The notes: a model not told the origin generated them from the letters alone. A DNA stretch of 64,000 bases from Pseudoruegeria sp. SHC-113 (GCF_025376885.1 NZ_JAHUBR010000001.1:806001-870000), one strand, 5' to 3'. Positions 36,248 to 48,403 are shown, counted from the stretch's first letter. Made by a program: numbers and translations.

Positions 36248-37005
36248 TACACAGCCCCCGCTTCTTTGAGTTTCGCAACCAGCTCGTCCACGGAGCCCAC
36301 CACGATGCCGGCGGCACGGGCTTCGGGCTCTTTCGTGGAGACGACGGTGAGGCGCGGCGTGACGTCGACGCCAAAGTCGGCGGCGGTTTTCTCGTCCAGC
36401 GGCTTCTTCTTCGCCTTCATGATGTTGGGCAGTGAGGCGTAGCGCGGTTCGTTCAGGCGCAGGTCGGCGGTGACGATGGCGGGCATCTTCACGCTGATCG
36501 TCTGCAGGCCGCCGTCCACTTCGCGGGTGACCTTGGCGGTGTCGCCGTCCACGTCCAGTTCGGAGGCAAAGGTCGCCTGGGACCAGCCGAGCAGGGCGGA
36601 CAGCATCTGGCCGGTGGCGTTCATGTCGTTGTCGATTGCCTGCTTGCCGGCGATCACGAGGCCGGGCTGCTCTTCTTCCACGACTTTGGCGAGGATCTTG
36701 GCAACGGCCAGGGGCTCGATGTCCTGGTGGACGTCATCGGCAGCCACCACGAGGATGGCGCGATCGGCGCCCATGGCCAGCGCGGTGCGCAGGGTTTCCT
36801 GAGCCTGCTTCACGCCGATGGAGACGACGACGATCTCGTCGGCCTTGCCCTTTTCCTTCAGGCGGATCGCCTCTTCGACGGCAATCTCGTCAAAGGGGTT
36901 CATCGACATTTTGACGTTGGCGAGATCAACACCCGTGCCGTCCGCTTTGACGCGAACCTTCACGTTGTAATCGATCACGCGTTTGACAGGCACCAATACC
37001 TTCAT
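36247..37005 (-). CDS. etfB: Electron transfer flavoprotein beta subunit
   Basis: 252 aa starting [20 protein letters not shown], the standard family N-terminus; the ATG has AAGGAG upstream. Other conserved stretches are [19 protein letters not shown] and [15 protein letters not shown], and the ETF signature near residue 170-200 ([29 protein letters not shown]). It binds AMP and partners EtfA. The 266-bp region upstream contains a CCCCGC-tca-GCGCGGGG-like dyad (37028-37045) but no other clear signal. Confidence 0.97.
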   Translation of the reverse strand: MKVLVPVKRVIDYNVKVRVKADGTGVDLANVKMSMNPFDEIAVEEAIRLKEKGKADEIVVVSIGVKQAQETLRTALAMGADRAILVVAADDVHQDIEPLAVAKILAKVVEEEQPGLVIAGKQAIDNDMNATGQMLSALLGWSQATFASELDVDGDTAKVTREVDGGLQTISVKMPAIVTADLRLNEPRYASLPNIMKAKKKPLDEKTAADFGVDVTPRLTVVSTKEPEARAAGIVVGSVDELVAKLKEAGAV

Positions 37006-37271
37006 CGCGTTTTTCTCCTTAAAAACCTCTCCCCGCTCAGCGCGGGGCCTCAAGCTCTCGAGGGATTAAGTAGCGTGGCGCGTTCGGAGAAAACAGAGCA
37101 AAATCGACAGGAAAGCGCCCGGCGACGCCGCGTTTTGTTTCCGATTGACGTAAGGGGAGGTATTTGGCGGGCAAAAGCGGCCTGATTGCAGGCGGTTGCC
37201 GCGAAGGGCTCAAAGGGAATCGGCGGCGGGAGAAAAATCAGCCCGCCGCGTCAGGCGTTAAACTGTTTGCG
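37006..37271. other. Intergenic region between etfB and the adenosyltransferase gene
   Basis: 266 bp. It should hold the etfBA promoter. A GC dyad lies at 37028-37045 close to the etfB start, and a GGCGGGCAAAAGC stretch further out; I see no gene. Confidence 0.5.
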
Positions 37272-37844
37272 CTAGCGGTTCGCGCCGGGCACCCAGAGCA
37301 CATCCGCGCGGCCATCGTCATTGGCAATGCGCGAGGCCACGAAGCACCAGTCGCTCAGGCGGTTGAGGTATTTCACGGCGGCCGGGTTGATCAGTTCCAT
37401 CGTCGCCAGTTCCACCGAAAGCCGCTCGGCGCGGCGGGTGACGGTGCGGCAGAGATGCAGATGCGCGGCCAGCGCGCTGCCGCCGGGCAGCACGAAGGAG
37501 CGCAGCGGCTCAAGGGCGGCGTTCATCGCGTCGATCTCGCGCTCCAGCCGGGCGACCTGCCCATCGCTCATGCGCAGCGGCGGGTATTCGGCCTCGGCGT
37601 CCTTTTCCATGTCGGGGCGGCAGAGGTCCGCGCCCAGATCGAAAAGGTCGTTCTGGATCGCGGCCAGTTGCGCGTCCATCTCGCCCTCCGCATGGAGCCG
37701 AGCCAGGCCGAAGGTGGCGTTGGCCTCGTCCACGGTGCCGTAGGCGTTCACGCGAGCCGAGTGTTTGGCCACGCGCGCGCCATTGCCGAGCGCGGTTTCG
37801 CCAGCGTCGCCGGTCTTGGTGTAGATCTTGCTGAGAACGACCAT
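37272..37844 (-). CDS. Cob(I)alamin adenosyltransferase, PduO type
   Basis: 190 aa. The N-terminal KIYTKTGDAGETALGNGARV and the ATP/cobalamin region LNRLSDWCFVASRIAN are PduO hallmarks, as is SFVLPGGSALAAHLHLCRTVTRRAER. It makes adenosylcobalamin, needed by methylmalonyl-CoA and ethylmalonyl-CoA mutases. The start at MVVLSKIY (37844) is family-typical; it begins one base after the stop of the upstream HIG-type gene. This block next to etfBA is common in Rhodobacterales. Confidence 0.93.
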   Translation of the reverse strand: MVVLSKIYTKTGDAGETALGNGARVAKHSARVNAYGTVDEANATFGLARLHAEGEMDAQLAAIQNDLFDLGADLCRPDMEKDAEAEYPPLRMSDGQVARLEREIDAMNAALEPLRSFVLPGGSALAAHLHLCRTVTRRAERLSVELATMELINPAAVKYLNRLSDWCFVASRIANDDGRADVLWVPGANR

Positions 37845-37845
37845 A

Positions 37846-38052
37846 TCAGCCCCCGGATTGGCGCAGGAAAACGAAAACAAGGATCAGGGCCACGGCCACC
37901 GCCTGTGCGATGATCCGGTAGCGCATGATCCGGTTGGCGTGTTTGCGGTTGAAATCGCCGCCGCGGGCAAAGCCGCCGATCCCGATCATCAGGATCACGA
38001 GAACCAGCAGGGTTGCGCCGGCAACGACGAGGAAAAGCGGATCCGAAAGCAT
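37846..38052 (-). CDS. Small twin-transmembrane HIG_1-type protein
   Basis: 68 aa with two helices, about residues 6-28 and 47-64 (FLVVAGATLLVLVILMIGIGGF and IAQAVAVALILVFVFL), joined by a basic loop RGGDFNRKHANRIMRYRII. This matches bacterial HIG1-domain-like proteins, some of which associate with cytochrome oxidase. The start at MLSDPLF is preferred over one nine codons upstream. It is co-transcribed with the adenosyltransferase. Confidence 0.8.
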   Translation of the reverse strand: MLSDPLFLVVAGATLLVLVILMIGIGGFARGGDFNRKHANRIMRYRIIAQAVAVALILVFVFLRQSGG

Positions 38053-38136
38053 GGGGGCTCCGTTTGTTTGCTGTTGCACGTGATGTAGCCGCCGCGCGCG
38101 CGAAAGCGAATATGAATTTGCGACGCAGGGGCTTCG

Positions 38137-38970
38137 CTAGCCTTTCACCAGCAATTTGTCCAAGGCGCGCGTCGACAGGATCCGCCGCAGCGCGCCCATG
38201 ATGTAGGTGGGCGTTGTCACGTAGTAGCGCGGGCGCGGGCGCTTGGATTCCAGCGCGTGGATCAGCTTCTGCGTGACAGCCTCGGCGGGCAGTTCGAACT
38301 TGTCCGGTCCGCGATCCTCATACAGCCGCTTCATCAGCTTGCGCCGGTACTGTTCGGCGCGGGGTGAGGCCTCCCAGTCGATCCAGCGCTCGAAATGGGG
38401 GATGGCGTTTTGCCGGATCTTCGAGGTGATCGGGCCGGGCTCGATTAGGATGACCTCGATGCCGGTGCCCTGCATTTCGATGCGCAGCGTGTCTGAAAGC
38501 CCTTCGAGCGCGTATTTGCTGGAGACATAAGCGCCGCGGAAGGGGGCGGTGACGAAGCCGAGGATGGAAGAGCAGTTGACGATCCGCCCATGCCCCTGCG
38601 CGCGCATCACCGGGATCAGGCGGCGAGTCAGCTCGTGGTAGCCGAAAAGGTTGGTCTCGTAGATGGCGCGCAGGGCATCGGTGGGCAGATCCTCCACCGC
38701 GCCGGGCACGGCGTAGGCGCCGTTGTTGAACACCGCATCGAGCGTGCCGCCGGTGCGGCTCAGGCTTTCGGCCACGGCGGCGGCGATGGAGGCCTCATCA
38801 GTGTAATCCAGCACGAAGCTTTCCAGCCCTTCGCCGCGCAGGCGGGCGCAATCTTCTTCCTTGCGGCAGGTCGCGAACACGCGCCAGCCGCGTTTGGCCA
38901 GCCCGTGGGCCGCGTCATATCCGATGCCCGAGGAGCAGCCCGTGATCAGGACCGACTTTTCCTTGCTCAT
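38137..38970 (-). CDS. Short-chain dehydrogenase/reductase
   Basis: 277 aa. Cofactor motif TGCSSGIG near residues 10-17, NNGAY near 84, catalytic Ser in NCSSILGF near 138 and the Y-x3-K pair in YVSSKYALEG near 150. It is a classical SDR of the kind that reduces or oxidises hydroxyl/keto groups with NAD(P)H; the substrate is not evident. The rest of the C-terminal part (LIEPGPITSKIRQN) is typical. The gene seems monocistronic. Confidence 0.92.
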   Translation of the reverse strand: MSKEKSVLITGCSSGIGYDAAHGLAKRGWRVFATCRKEEDCARLRGEGLESFVLDYTDEASIAAAVAESLSRTGGTLDAVFNNGAYAVPGAVEDLPTDALRAIYETNLFGYHELTRRLIPVMRAQGHGRIVNCSSILGFVTAPFRGAYVSSKYALEGLSDTLRIEMQGTGIEVILIEPGPITSKIRQNAIPHFERWIDWEASPRAEQYRRKLMKRLYEDRGPDKFELPAEAVTQKLIHALESKRPRPRYYVTTPTYIMGALRRILSTRALDKLLVKG

Positions 38971-39063
38971 GCCTCACCCTTGCCAGTTGTCGCTTTGATT
39001 TGCGGCAACCTTAGGCAAGGGTGGGCGGGGGAGGAACCGGAAAAATCCGGGGATCGCGCAGCG

Positions 39064-39624
39064 TTAGGGGGCGCTGCGGGAGAGGAACTTCGCGGACATA
39101 TAGCCCGTCTGTCCAGTGGTGAGATCCCGGATACGCGCCCAGCCATTGGCCTCAAGCGCGATCATCTCGGCGGCGCTGCCGCGCGTGAGCGATGCAAGCA
39201 CGCCATTAGCGGTGGAGGGGCCGGAGCGCATGTTCACGCGGCTTCCCGTCACGTACCAGACGTCATCGCCGGAGGCCTGCACCTGAGCGATCTTCTTCGC
39301 CGCAGTTTTGGAGACATAGCCCGCCGGGGCATCGCTCTTGCCGATGGCCAGCATCTCAGGTGCGATGGGCGCGGAGGTCATCTTGGCGACGCGTTTGGCC
39401 GGCGGAAAGGCCTTAGCGGCGGCGGCTTCCACGTTCGGGGCTTCGGCCTCGGGCGCGGGGGCCAGAAAAACGGGGGGTTCGGCGTCGAGCGAGGCCACTT
39501 TGATCTCGCTCGGCAAGCCCTCGGCCTGCGCCACTTCGGCGGCCTCGGAGGCCCCGTCGCCCGCCGGGATAAAATACATTGCGCCAAACAGGCACAGGCT
39601 CAAAATCACAATCAAACGTACCAT
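39064..39624 (-). CDS. SH3-domain protein with N-terminal membrane anchor
   Basis: 186 aa. One N-terminal hydrophobic segment (residues 3-17, LIVILSLCLFGAMYF) acts as signal anchor or signal peptide. A long Ala/Pro/Glu-rich linker follows, then a bacterial SH3 (SH3b) domain near residues 125-186 (VTGSRVNMRSGPSTANGVLASL, GWARIRDLTTGQTGYMSAKFL). Such proteins bind peptidoglycan in the periplasm. GGGGAAGAG precedes the ATG. It is divergent from parC. Confidence 0.85.
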   Translation of the reverse strand: MVRLIVILSLCLFGAMYFIPAGDGASEAAEVAQAEGLPSEIKVASLDAEPPVFLAPAPEAEAPNVEAAAAKAFPPAKRVAKMTSAPIAPEMLAIGKSDAPAGYVSKTAAKKIAQVQASGDDVWYVTGSRVNMRSGPSTANGVLASLTRGSAAEMIALEANGWARIRDLTTGQTGYMSAKFLSRSAP

Positions 39625-39828
39625 AATACTCTTCCCCCGGAGGGTGGCAGCCCTCCTCACACAACCCCGACAGGTTAACACGAATGTGCTGAGTCGGGGA
39701 CTCTTAACGCCTTTATTTCTTGCTTGAGGCGGCGTTTCACGGGGAAGAAGCCGGGAATCTTCCCACGTTATCAGCCGGTGCGGCGATGCCGCTTTACCTG
39801 TCATGCCTTGGGGGGTATCACATCATCT

Positions 39829-42177
<2,349 letters not shown>

Positions 42178-42180
42178 TCG

Positions 42181-43419
42181 ATGGGGTCGGCGCTGCATAC
42201 GGAATTTGCCGGGCAGCGCCGCGCTCTCTTCTGGCTCGCGCTGCGCACCGCGCTGCTCACCGTCCTGACCCTCGGCATCTATCGTTTCTGGATGAAAACG
42301 CGGCTGCGGCGGTACTACTGGTCCTCCGTGCGCCCCGGCGGCGTACCGCTGGAATATGCGGGCGAGCCGCTGGAGAAGCTGCTGGGCTTCCTCGTGGCTG
42401 TTGTGGTGATGGCCTTCTACCTCGGCGTGGTGAACCTCGTGCTGATGTTTGCCTCCTTCTCGCTGCTGAATTCGGCGATGGCGGCTTACGCGATCTCCTT
42501 CGCGGGCGTCTTGCCGGTGATCTTCTACGCCAGCTACCGCGCGCGGCGGTATATCCTTGCGCGCACCCGCTGGCGTGGCCTGCGCTTTGGCATGGTGCCC
42601 GGCGCTTGGGGGTATGCCTGGCGCTGCATCGCCCATTGGATGGTGACGCTGCTGAGCCTCGGACTGCTGCTGCCGCGCCAGACCTTCTGGCTGGAGAAAT
42701 ACCGCGCCGACCGCACCCGCTACGGCTCCGCCGCGCTGGAGCAGGGCGGCAGCTGGCGCAAGATGTATGGCGCGGCGATGCTGCACGTGCTGATCGGCGT
42801 TTTCGCAAGCCTGCTGTTCCTGATCGTCGGCCTCAATGGCGGCGAGCCGGGGGCACTCTGGGGTCTGTGCCTTTCGCTGCCGTGGCTGCTGCTGGGCCTG
42901 ATCGCCTACCGGGTCGAGACCTTCCGCTACCTGACGAACCACAAGCGCCTTGGGGGTGTTGGCTTTGAGGCGGCCCCCCGCCTGGGCCGCGTCGCCTGGA
43001 TCACCCTGCGCGGCTGGCTGGGCATCGGGCTTGTGGTGGGCGGGCTCGCCACGCTGGGCGCCGTGGCGATCACATTCGCCGTGCATCCGGGCGGATTTGA
43101 CGTGGAACTGATGGAAGAGATGGGCATCGAGCCCGGCGAGGCAGAACCGGAAACCGCCGAAGCCCCGGACGCACCAGAACCGCAGGCGCTGCCCGATTGG
43201 GTGGTCTTCGCGGCGCTGATCCCGCTCTATTTCGCGGTCTTCACCCTCTACGGCGTGCTGCGCCATATCTTCCTGACGCTGCCTCTGGCCCGTCACTATG
43301 CCGAAACGCTCACCCTCACCAATCCAGACGCCCTTGAGGCCATCACCCAGCGCGCGCGCGATCCCTTCGCGGAGGCCGAAGGCTTTGCCGATGCGCTCGA
43401 TGTCGGGGCGGCTTTCTGA
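42181..43419 (+). CDS. DUF898 (YjgN-like) membrane protein
   Basis: 412 aa with several hydrophobic segments (about residues 17-35, 70-95, 100-120, 145-165, 200-225, 275-300, 340-360). The N-terminus FAGQRRALFWLALRTALLTVLTLGIYRFWMKTRLRRYYWSS is the DUF898 signature, and a second repeat is near residue 125-190. Function is unknown. It overlaps the M48 protease start (TGATG), a pair seen in many alphaproteobacteria, suggesting a shared membrane role. Confidence 0.87.
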   Translation: MGSALHTEFAGQRRALFWLALRTALLTVLTLGIYRFWMKTRLRRYYWSSVRPGGVPLEYAGEPLEKLLGFLVAVVVMAFYLGVVNLVLMFASFSLLNSAMAAYAISFAGVLPVIFYASYRARRYILARTRWRGLRFGMVPGAWGYAWRCIAHWMVTLLSLGLLLPRQTFWLEKYRADRTRYGSAALEQGGSWRKMYGAAMLHVLIGVFASLLFLIVGLNGGEPGALWGLCLSLPWLLLGLIAYRVETFRYLTNHKRLGGVGFEAAPRLGRVAWITLRGWLGIGLVVGGLATLGAVAITFAVHPGGFDVELMEEMGIEPGEAEPETAEAPDAPEPQALPDWVVFAALIPLYFAVFTLYGVLRHIFLTLPLARHYAETLTLTNPDALEAITQRARDPFAEAEGFADALDVGAAF

Positions 43420-44711
43420 TGGGGGTGCGGATTCATGTGGGCGCGGCCCCTGAGCCTTTCACTGGTACGGCCCGCTACGTGGACGCCGAGCGCGCACTTG
43501 TGATGCCGGTCGAAATCCTGATCGACGATGAGGCCGCGCCGGGGGTCCTGCAGATCCGCGCGAGCGCGCTGCCGGAGGTGCCGGTGCTGATCGAAACGCC
43601 AGACGGGGGCGATCCCGAGCCGCAGCCCGAACCTGTACCGCGCCCCGAACCGGGGTCCGAGATTGCCCGCTGGCCGCTGGCTGAGATCCGCCGTCTGCGC
43701 GATCAGGCCGATCCGGCGCTGCTGACCCTCAAGCATCTGGGCGCGGACCGGCTCGAACGGCTCTATATCGACGATGCGGAGGTGATGCAGCGCCTGCTGG
43801 TGCGCTGCCCTGCGCCGGAGCGGCCTGAGCGCACGGTAAAGCGCGGGCGCATCGCGCTCTGGGCGCTGGGGGCGGTGGCCTCCGTAGCGCTGATCCTCTT
43901 CGTGCTGGTGCCCAACATGGCCAATCAACTGGCCACGCTGCTGCCGCCCGATGGTGAAAGAGCTCTGGGCGCGGCCACGCTGGAGCAGATCCGCGACGCG
44001 CTGAGCGATGACCCGCTCGCGCCGGTCGCCTTCTGCGAAAGCCCTGAGGGCGATGCTGCCCTTGCCGCGATGGCTGCGCGCCTCACGGACGGGCTTGAGC
44101 TGGCCCAGCCCCTGAGCCTGCATGTGCTGGATGACCCGATGGTCAACGCCTTTGCTCTGCCGGGGGGCTACGTCGTGTTTTTCCGGGGCATGATCGATGC
44201 CGCCGACCACCCCGACGAAATCGCCGCCGTGATGGCCCATGAGATCGGCCATGTCGTCTCCCGCGATCCGGCGCGCCACGCGCTGCGCTCGGCGGGCTCC
44301 ATCGGCGTGCTGGGGCTGCTGTTTGGCGATTTCGCTGGCGGGGCGGTGGTGCTGCTGCTGGCGGAACAGCTGATCTCGGCCAACTATTCACAAGAGGCCG
44401 AACGCGCGGCTGATGGCTTCGGGCTGGGGCTCATGGAGGCTGCCGGGCTCGATGCCGAGCAGATGGCGCGGATGTTTGAGCGCCTGCAGGCCGAAGAGCA
44501 GGCTGTCACGGGGGACAGCGCCAGCGAAGAGGCGGCCGAAACCGCTGGCCTTTTGCGCTATTTCCTGAGCCATCCGCAGACGAGCGAGCGCATCGCCGCC
44601 GTACGCGCGGCCGGGGCAGGAGGCAGCGACGCCACGCCCTCGCTGGATGCGGCGCAATGGCAGGCGCTGCAGGGGATCTGCGGCCCCTCCGAAGCAGATC
44701 AGAAATACTGA
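43419..44711 (+). CDS. M48-family zinc metallopeptidase
   Basis: 430 aa. Zinc motif HEIGH at residues 271-275 in AVMAHEIGHVVSRDP, and a third ligand Glu in SQEAERAADGFGL about 55 residues later, as in M48 enzymes. A transmembrane helix lies near 143-163 (ALWALGAVASVALILFVLV), so the catalytic domain faces the periplasm. The N-terminal 140 residues are a separate cytoplasmic part. It is coupled to the DUF898 gene by the one-base overlap. Possible role: membrane protein quality control. Confidence 0.9.
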   Translation: MGVRIHVGAAPEPFTGTARYVDAERALVMPVEILIDDEAAPGVLQIRASALPEVPVLIETPDGGDPEPQPEPVPRPEPGSEIARWPLAEIRRLRDQADPALLTLKHLGADRLERLYIDDAEVMQRLLVRCPAPERPERTVKRGRIALWALGAVASVALILFVLVPNMANQLATLLPPDGERALGAATLEQIRDALSDDPLAPVAFCESPEGDAALAAMAARLTDGLELAQPLSLHVLDDPMVNAFALPGGYVVFFRGMIDAADHPDEIAAVMAHEIGHVVSRDPARHALRSAGSIGVLGLLFGDFAGGAVVLLLAEQLISANYSQEAERAADGFGLGLMEAAGLDAEQMARMFERLQAEEQAVTGDSASEEAAETAGLLRYFLSHPQTSERIAAVRAAGAGGSDATPSLDAAQWQALQGICGPSEADQKY

Positions 44712-44717
44712 GCCGCT

Positions 44718-46070
44718 TTAACGCTTGTGCGCGCGCACCCACACGCCGCCTTCCGGGCGCAGGGTGAGCAGCATCACGGGCTTGGGTTCCTTGCCGTCCA
44801 CGGGCTCAAACCGGAAACGCGACAGCAAGGTGCCCAGGACAATGACGGTTTCTTGCAGGGCGAACTCCGCGCCGATGCAGATTCTGGGGCCATCACCGAA
44901 GGGCAGATAGGAAAACCGGGTGATCGATTTGCGATCCCGGAAGCGTTCCGGTTTGAAACTGTCCGGGTCCTTCCAAAGCCGTCGGTTGCGATGTAAGGCA
45001 TAGATCGGCAGGACCAACGGATCCCCTTTGCGCACCTCGTGGCCAATGAGCGTATCATCCCCTTTTGCCGACCGTATCAGCAGTGCAAAGGGTGGATAAA
45101 GCCGCATGGTTTCCTCGATGATGCAGCGGATGAACGGCATCTTGGCCACGTCATCGATCACCGCTGTGCGCCCGTTCAGGACGGCCCTGGCTTCCTGTGC
45201 GGCCTTTTCCTGAACCTCGGGATCAATCGAGCAGAGGTAGATGGCCCAGGCGAGCGTCAGCGCGCTGGTCTCGTGGCCCGCGACAACAAAGGTCAGAAGG
45301 TTGTTGCGCAGCTCTTCGGTTGTCATCTTGCGCTTGGTGACAGGATCTTCGCCCGCCAGAAACAGGTCCGTCAGGTCGGGGTTCGGGTTTGGCCCTTCCG
45401 CGCGGCGCTTCTCGATGGCGCGGTCCACGATCTTCTGTACTTTGGTCAGGTCGCGGGCGCTGAACAAGCGGGAGGGGCGTGGGATCCAGAATGGCGCTCC
45501 CAGCGCATCCAGCAAGGAAACGCGCCCGGTACGCTTGATGAAACTGTCCAGAGCGCGGTGCATCTGCTCGCGGCTCAGACTGTCATCATTGGACAGGGTT
45601 ACATCGGAGATGATTTCAAAGGTGACCTCGATCATCGGGTCGAGGATGTTGAACGGCTCCCCTTCCGGGATCTGCGCGATCTTCTCGACCGTGCGCGCCG
45701 TGGATTCCGTCATGATGGGCGCAAGGCTGGCAACGTTCCGATAGGAGAAAATCGGCGCAGCTGTGCGCCGTTGCCAGAGCCAGTATTGCCCGTGCGCCAC
45801 GAAGATACTCTCCCCGATGGCCGTGCGCATGATGTTCACGGCGACTTCCGCTTTCGGGTAGTTATCAACGTTGTCCTTCAGGATGCGCTTCAGGGCTTCC
45901 GGGTCCATCACCATATGCCAGCGGCGGATGGTTTCGCTCGTCAGCATCGGTTCGTGCACCGCGTTCTGCGGTATCATTTCGACAAGGTTACGGCGGGCGG
46001 TTCGTAGGAAGCGAAGCACCCCGGCCACCCCCCAGGGCTTCGTGCGCAGCGGGACTTTGACGGGTTCCAT
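44718..46070 (-). CDS. Cytochrome P450 (second of tandem pair)
   Basis: 450 aa. The heme-binding Cys 398 is in FGDGPRICIGAEFA, the I-helix oxygen-activation motif is AGHETSALTLAW, and the ExxR helix is EETMRLYPP. The start is uncertain: ATG 46070 lines up with the paralogue's homologous block (VPLRTKPWG versus VPLVKEPWG); an in-frame ATG at 46145 adds 25 residues of no clear similarity. It lies 92 bp downstream of its paralogue on the same strand. Redox partners are not encoded nearby; the substrate is unknown. Confidence 0.92.
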   Translation of the reverse strand: MEPVKVPLRTKPWGVAGVLRFLRTARRNLVEMIPQNAVHEPMLTSETIRRWHMVMDPEALKRILKDNVDNYPKAEVAVNIMRTAIGESIFVAHGQYWLWQRRTAAPIFSYRNVASLAPIMTESTARTVEKIAQIPEGEPFNILDPMIEVTFEIISDVTLSNDDSLSREQMHRALDSFIKRTGRVSLLDALGAPFWIPRPSRLFSARDLTKVQKIVDRAIEKRRAEGPNPNPDLTDLFLAGEDPVTKRKMTTEELRNNLLTFVVAGHETSALTLAWAIYLCSIDPEVQEKAAQEARAVLNGRTAVIDDVAKMPFIRCIIEETMRLYPPFALLIRSAKGDDTLIGHEVRKGDPLVLPIYALHRNRRLWKDPDSFKPERFRDRKSITRFSYLPFGDGPRICIGAEFALQETVIVLGTLLSRFRFEPVDGKEPKPVMLLTLRPEGGVWVRAHKR

Positions 46071-46162
46071 GGGGCAGGCGGTATCCAAATTCGTGAAGTA
46101 TGGGCGCAGCTTACACCGGCACGCGGCCTGGTGGAACCGGGGCATTGCGTCTCAAGCACGGC

Positions 46163-47578
46163 TTATGCGGGATGCACCTTCAGCCAGACCCCACCTTCCG
46201 GACGCAGGGTGAGAATCATCACCGGTTTCGGATCGCGGCCGGGGATGGCCTCGAACCGGTAGCGCGACAGCAGGGTGGCGAGGATGATCACCGCCTCCTG
46301 CAGGGCGAAGCTCGCACCGATGCAGATGCGGGGGCCATCGCCGAAGGGCAGGTAGGCAAACCGGTCGATCGCGCGCGGGTCGGCGAAGCGGTCTGGCCGG
46401 AAGGCGTCCGGGTCCTCCCAGAGCAGATGGTTGCGGTGCAGCGCGTAGACCGGGATCATCACCGTGTCGCCCTTGCGCACCTCCCGGTCGCAGAGCGTGT
46501 CCGGTGCCAATGCGGTGCGCGACAGGAAGGCCGCCGGCGGGTAGAGGCGGAGGGTCTCGTCGATGATCCGGCGCGTGAGCGGCAGGTTGGGCACATCTTC
46601 AGCCGTGGCGGCGCGCCCGTTGAGCACGGCTTGCGCCTCGGCGCGAGCTTCGGCCTGCACCTGCTCATCAAAGGCGCAGAGATACAGCGCCCAGCTCAAG
46701 GTAAGCGCGGTTGTCTCGTGCCCGGCGACGATGAAGGTCAGCAGGTTGTCGCGCAACTCCGGCGTGCTCATCTGCCGCTTGGTCTCGGGATCTTCCCCGG
46801 CCATCATCAGATCCAGCAAGTCCGGCGCGCCGGGTTTCGGCCGGGATTTGCGGCTTTCGATGGCGCTGTCGGAGACGCGTTTCATCGTCTTCAAAGCCGC
46901 CCCGCTCATCACACGGCCCGGGCGCGGCACCCATGTGGGCACGCCCACCACATCCATCAGCGAAAGCTTGGCCGTCTGCGCGATGTAAGCGTCGATGGCC
47001 TTATGCACCTCGCTGCGGTCAAAACCTTCGCCGCCGGAGAAGGTCACATCTGAGATCACCTCGAAGGTGGCGGTGACCATTTCCTCGAACAGATCCGCGG
47101 CCCGCGTGCCGCCAGACTGGGCAAAAGGCGCTAACCGAGCGCAGGAGCGTTCCGCCGCCGCCGACATGATCGGCGCAAGTCCGGCCACATTGCGGTGGGA
47201 AAAAACCGGCGCGGCGGCGCGGCGCTGCCAGTGCCAATGTGCCCCTTCCGCGATGAAAAGGCTGTCGCCTATGGCCGGGCGCAGGATGTTCTTGGTGACG
47301 TCGGATTTCGGGTAATCCGCCAGCCTGTCGCGCAGGATGTGCTTCAGGCTCACCGGATCCATCACCATATGCCAGCGCTTGCCGGTGCGCCCGGAGACGA
47401 TGGGCTGGCGCGTGGCGATTTCGGGGATGATCTCCAGCACGTTGCGCCGGGCCACCTGGAAGGATTGCCAGATGCCCCAGGGCTCCTTGACCAGCGGCAC
47501 GAAGGCGGGCACGCGGCCCGCCTGCGCGGTGTCAATCGGGGCCGGGGCGGCGGTGCTGATGGGGGCAGACTGTTGCAT
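46163..47578 (-). CDS. Cytochrome P450 (first of tandem pair)
   Basis: 471 aa. Heme Cys 419 in FGDGPRICIGASFA, I-helix AGHETTALTLSW and ExxR DETLRLYPP. Similar to its neighbour from residue ~30 to the end (for example WHMVMDP, DYPKS, EGAHWHWQRRAAAPVFS). GGAGG lies seven bases before the ATG. The low-complexity Ala/Pro N-terminus (about 30 aa) is unlike the neighbour. It appears to lead a two-gene operon made by duplication; the substrate is unknown and may be lipid- or terpenoid-like, but that is speculation. Confidence 0.92.
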   Translation of the reverse strand: MQQSAPISTAAPAPIDTAQAGRVPAFVPLVKEPWGIWQSFQVARRNVLEIIPEIATRQPIVSGRTGKRWHMVMDPVSLKHILRDRLADYPKSDVTKNILRPAIGDSLFIAEGAHWHWQRRAAAPVFSHRNVAGLAPIMSAAAERSCARLAPFAQSGGTRAADLFEEMVTATFEVISDVTFSGGEGFDRSEVHKAIDAYIAQTAKLSLMDVVGVPTWVPRPGRVMSGAALKTMKRVSDSAIESRKSRPKPGAPDLLDLMMAGEDPETKRQMSTPELRDNLLTFIVAGHETTALTLSWALYLCAFDEQVQAEARAEAQAVLNGRAATAEDVPNLPLTRRIIDETLRLYPPAAFLSRTALAPDTLCDREVRKGDTVMIPVYALHRNHLLWEDPDAFRPDRFADPRAIDRFAYLPFGDGPRICIGASFALQEAVIILATLLSRYRFEAIPGRDPKPVMILTLRPEGGVWLKVHPA

Positions 47579-47682
47579 ATCAAGGACCTCCCCCCTCAGT
47601 ATAGGCGGCGCACCGCGCGGGGCAATTGCCTTGCGGGGCCTGCCTTGCTATCGAAAGCCCCATTGCCCAGCCGGAGACCCCC

Positions 47683-48321
47683 ATGCGCCCCATTCTTTCC
47701 CGCCGCACCCTCCTTGCCCTGCTCGCCGCGCCGCTTCTGGCCGCCTGCAGCGTCGGCTCTCCGGAACTGGAGCCGCCCAAGGATCTCGGCGAGTTCCGGC
47801 TGGGGCGCTACTTCATCTACGCCGATGACGCGCAGATCGGCCCGCTGTCCAAAAATGTGACGGCGGACGACTGGGAAGACATCATGGCCGATGCGCTGGT
47901 GGAGCGGCTGGGGCGTTACCAGGGCGGGCGGGCCTATGACATCGGGATCAATCTGGTGGGCTATGTGGTGGCCGTGCCGGGGGTGCCGGTGGTGGCCTCG
48001 CCCAAGTCGGTGGCCATCGTCATGGTGAACATCTGGGACGAAGGCAACAAGCAGAAGCTCAACGCCGAGCCCAAGCAGATCACGGTGCTGGAGAATTTCA
48101 CAGCCGATGGGGTGATCAGCTCCGGCCTGACCATGTCGAGCCGCGAGCAGATGGAAGAGCTGTCGCGCAACGTGGCGCGCAGCATCGAGAAATGGATCTC
48201 GGAAAACCCGGATTGGGTGAACCGCCCCTCGCTGCTGGAAGAAGGTGAACTGCCCTCGCCGCCGCAGCGGATTTTCGACAAGTCCGACGCCCGTGCGGCG
48301 GTTTCCTCAAGTGGCGCTTGA
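47683..48321 (+). CDS. Lipoprotein of unknown function
   Basis: 212 aa. Signal peptide with lipobox LAAC (Cys 21) after RRTLLALLAAPLL: lipid-modified Cys and anchoring in the membrane are expected. The mature part contains DDAQIGPLSKNVTADDWEDIMADALVERLGRY and YDIGINLVGYVVAVPGVPVVASPKS. I do not recognise a named family beyond conserved hypothetical lipoproteins. It is divergent from the P450 pair and 82 bp before tuf. Confidence 0.8.
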   Translation: MRPILSRRTLLALLAAPLLAACSVGSPELEPPKDLGEFRLGRYFIYADDAQIGPLSKNVTADDWEDIMADALVERLGRYQGGRAYDIGINLVGYVVAVPGVPVVASPKSVAIVMVNIWDEGNKQKLNAEPKQITVLENFTADGVISSGLTMSSREQMEELSRNVARSIEKWISENPDWVNRPSLLEEGELPSPPQRIFDKSDARAAVSSSGA

Positions 48322-48403
48322 TTTTTCCTGCGGAGCCCGGTAACGAGCCCGCGATGCAGACTCGGGCCCCATCTGGCCCCCCAAAACACGAGGCGCCGCG
48401 ACT

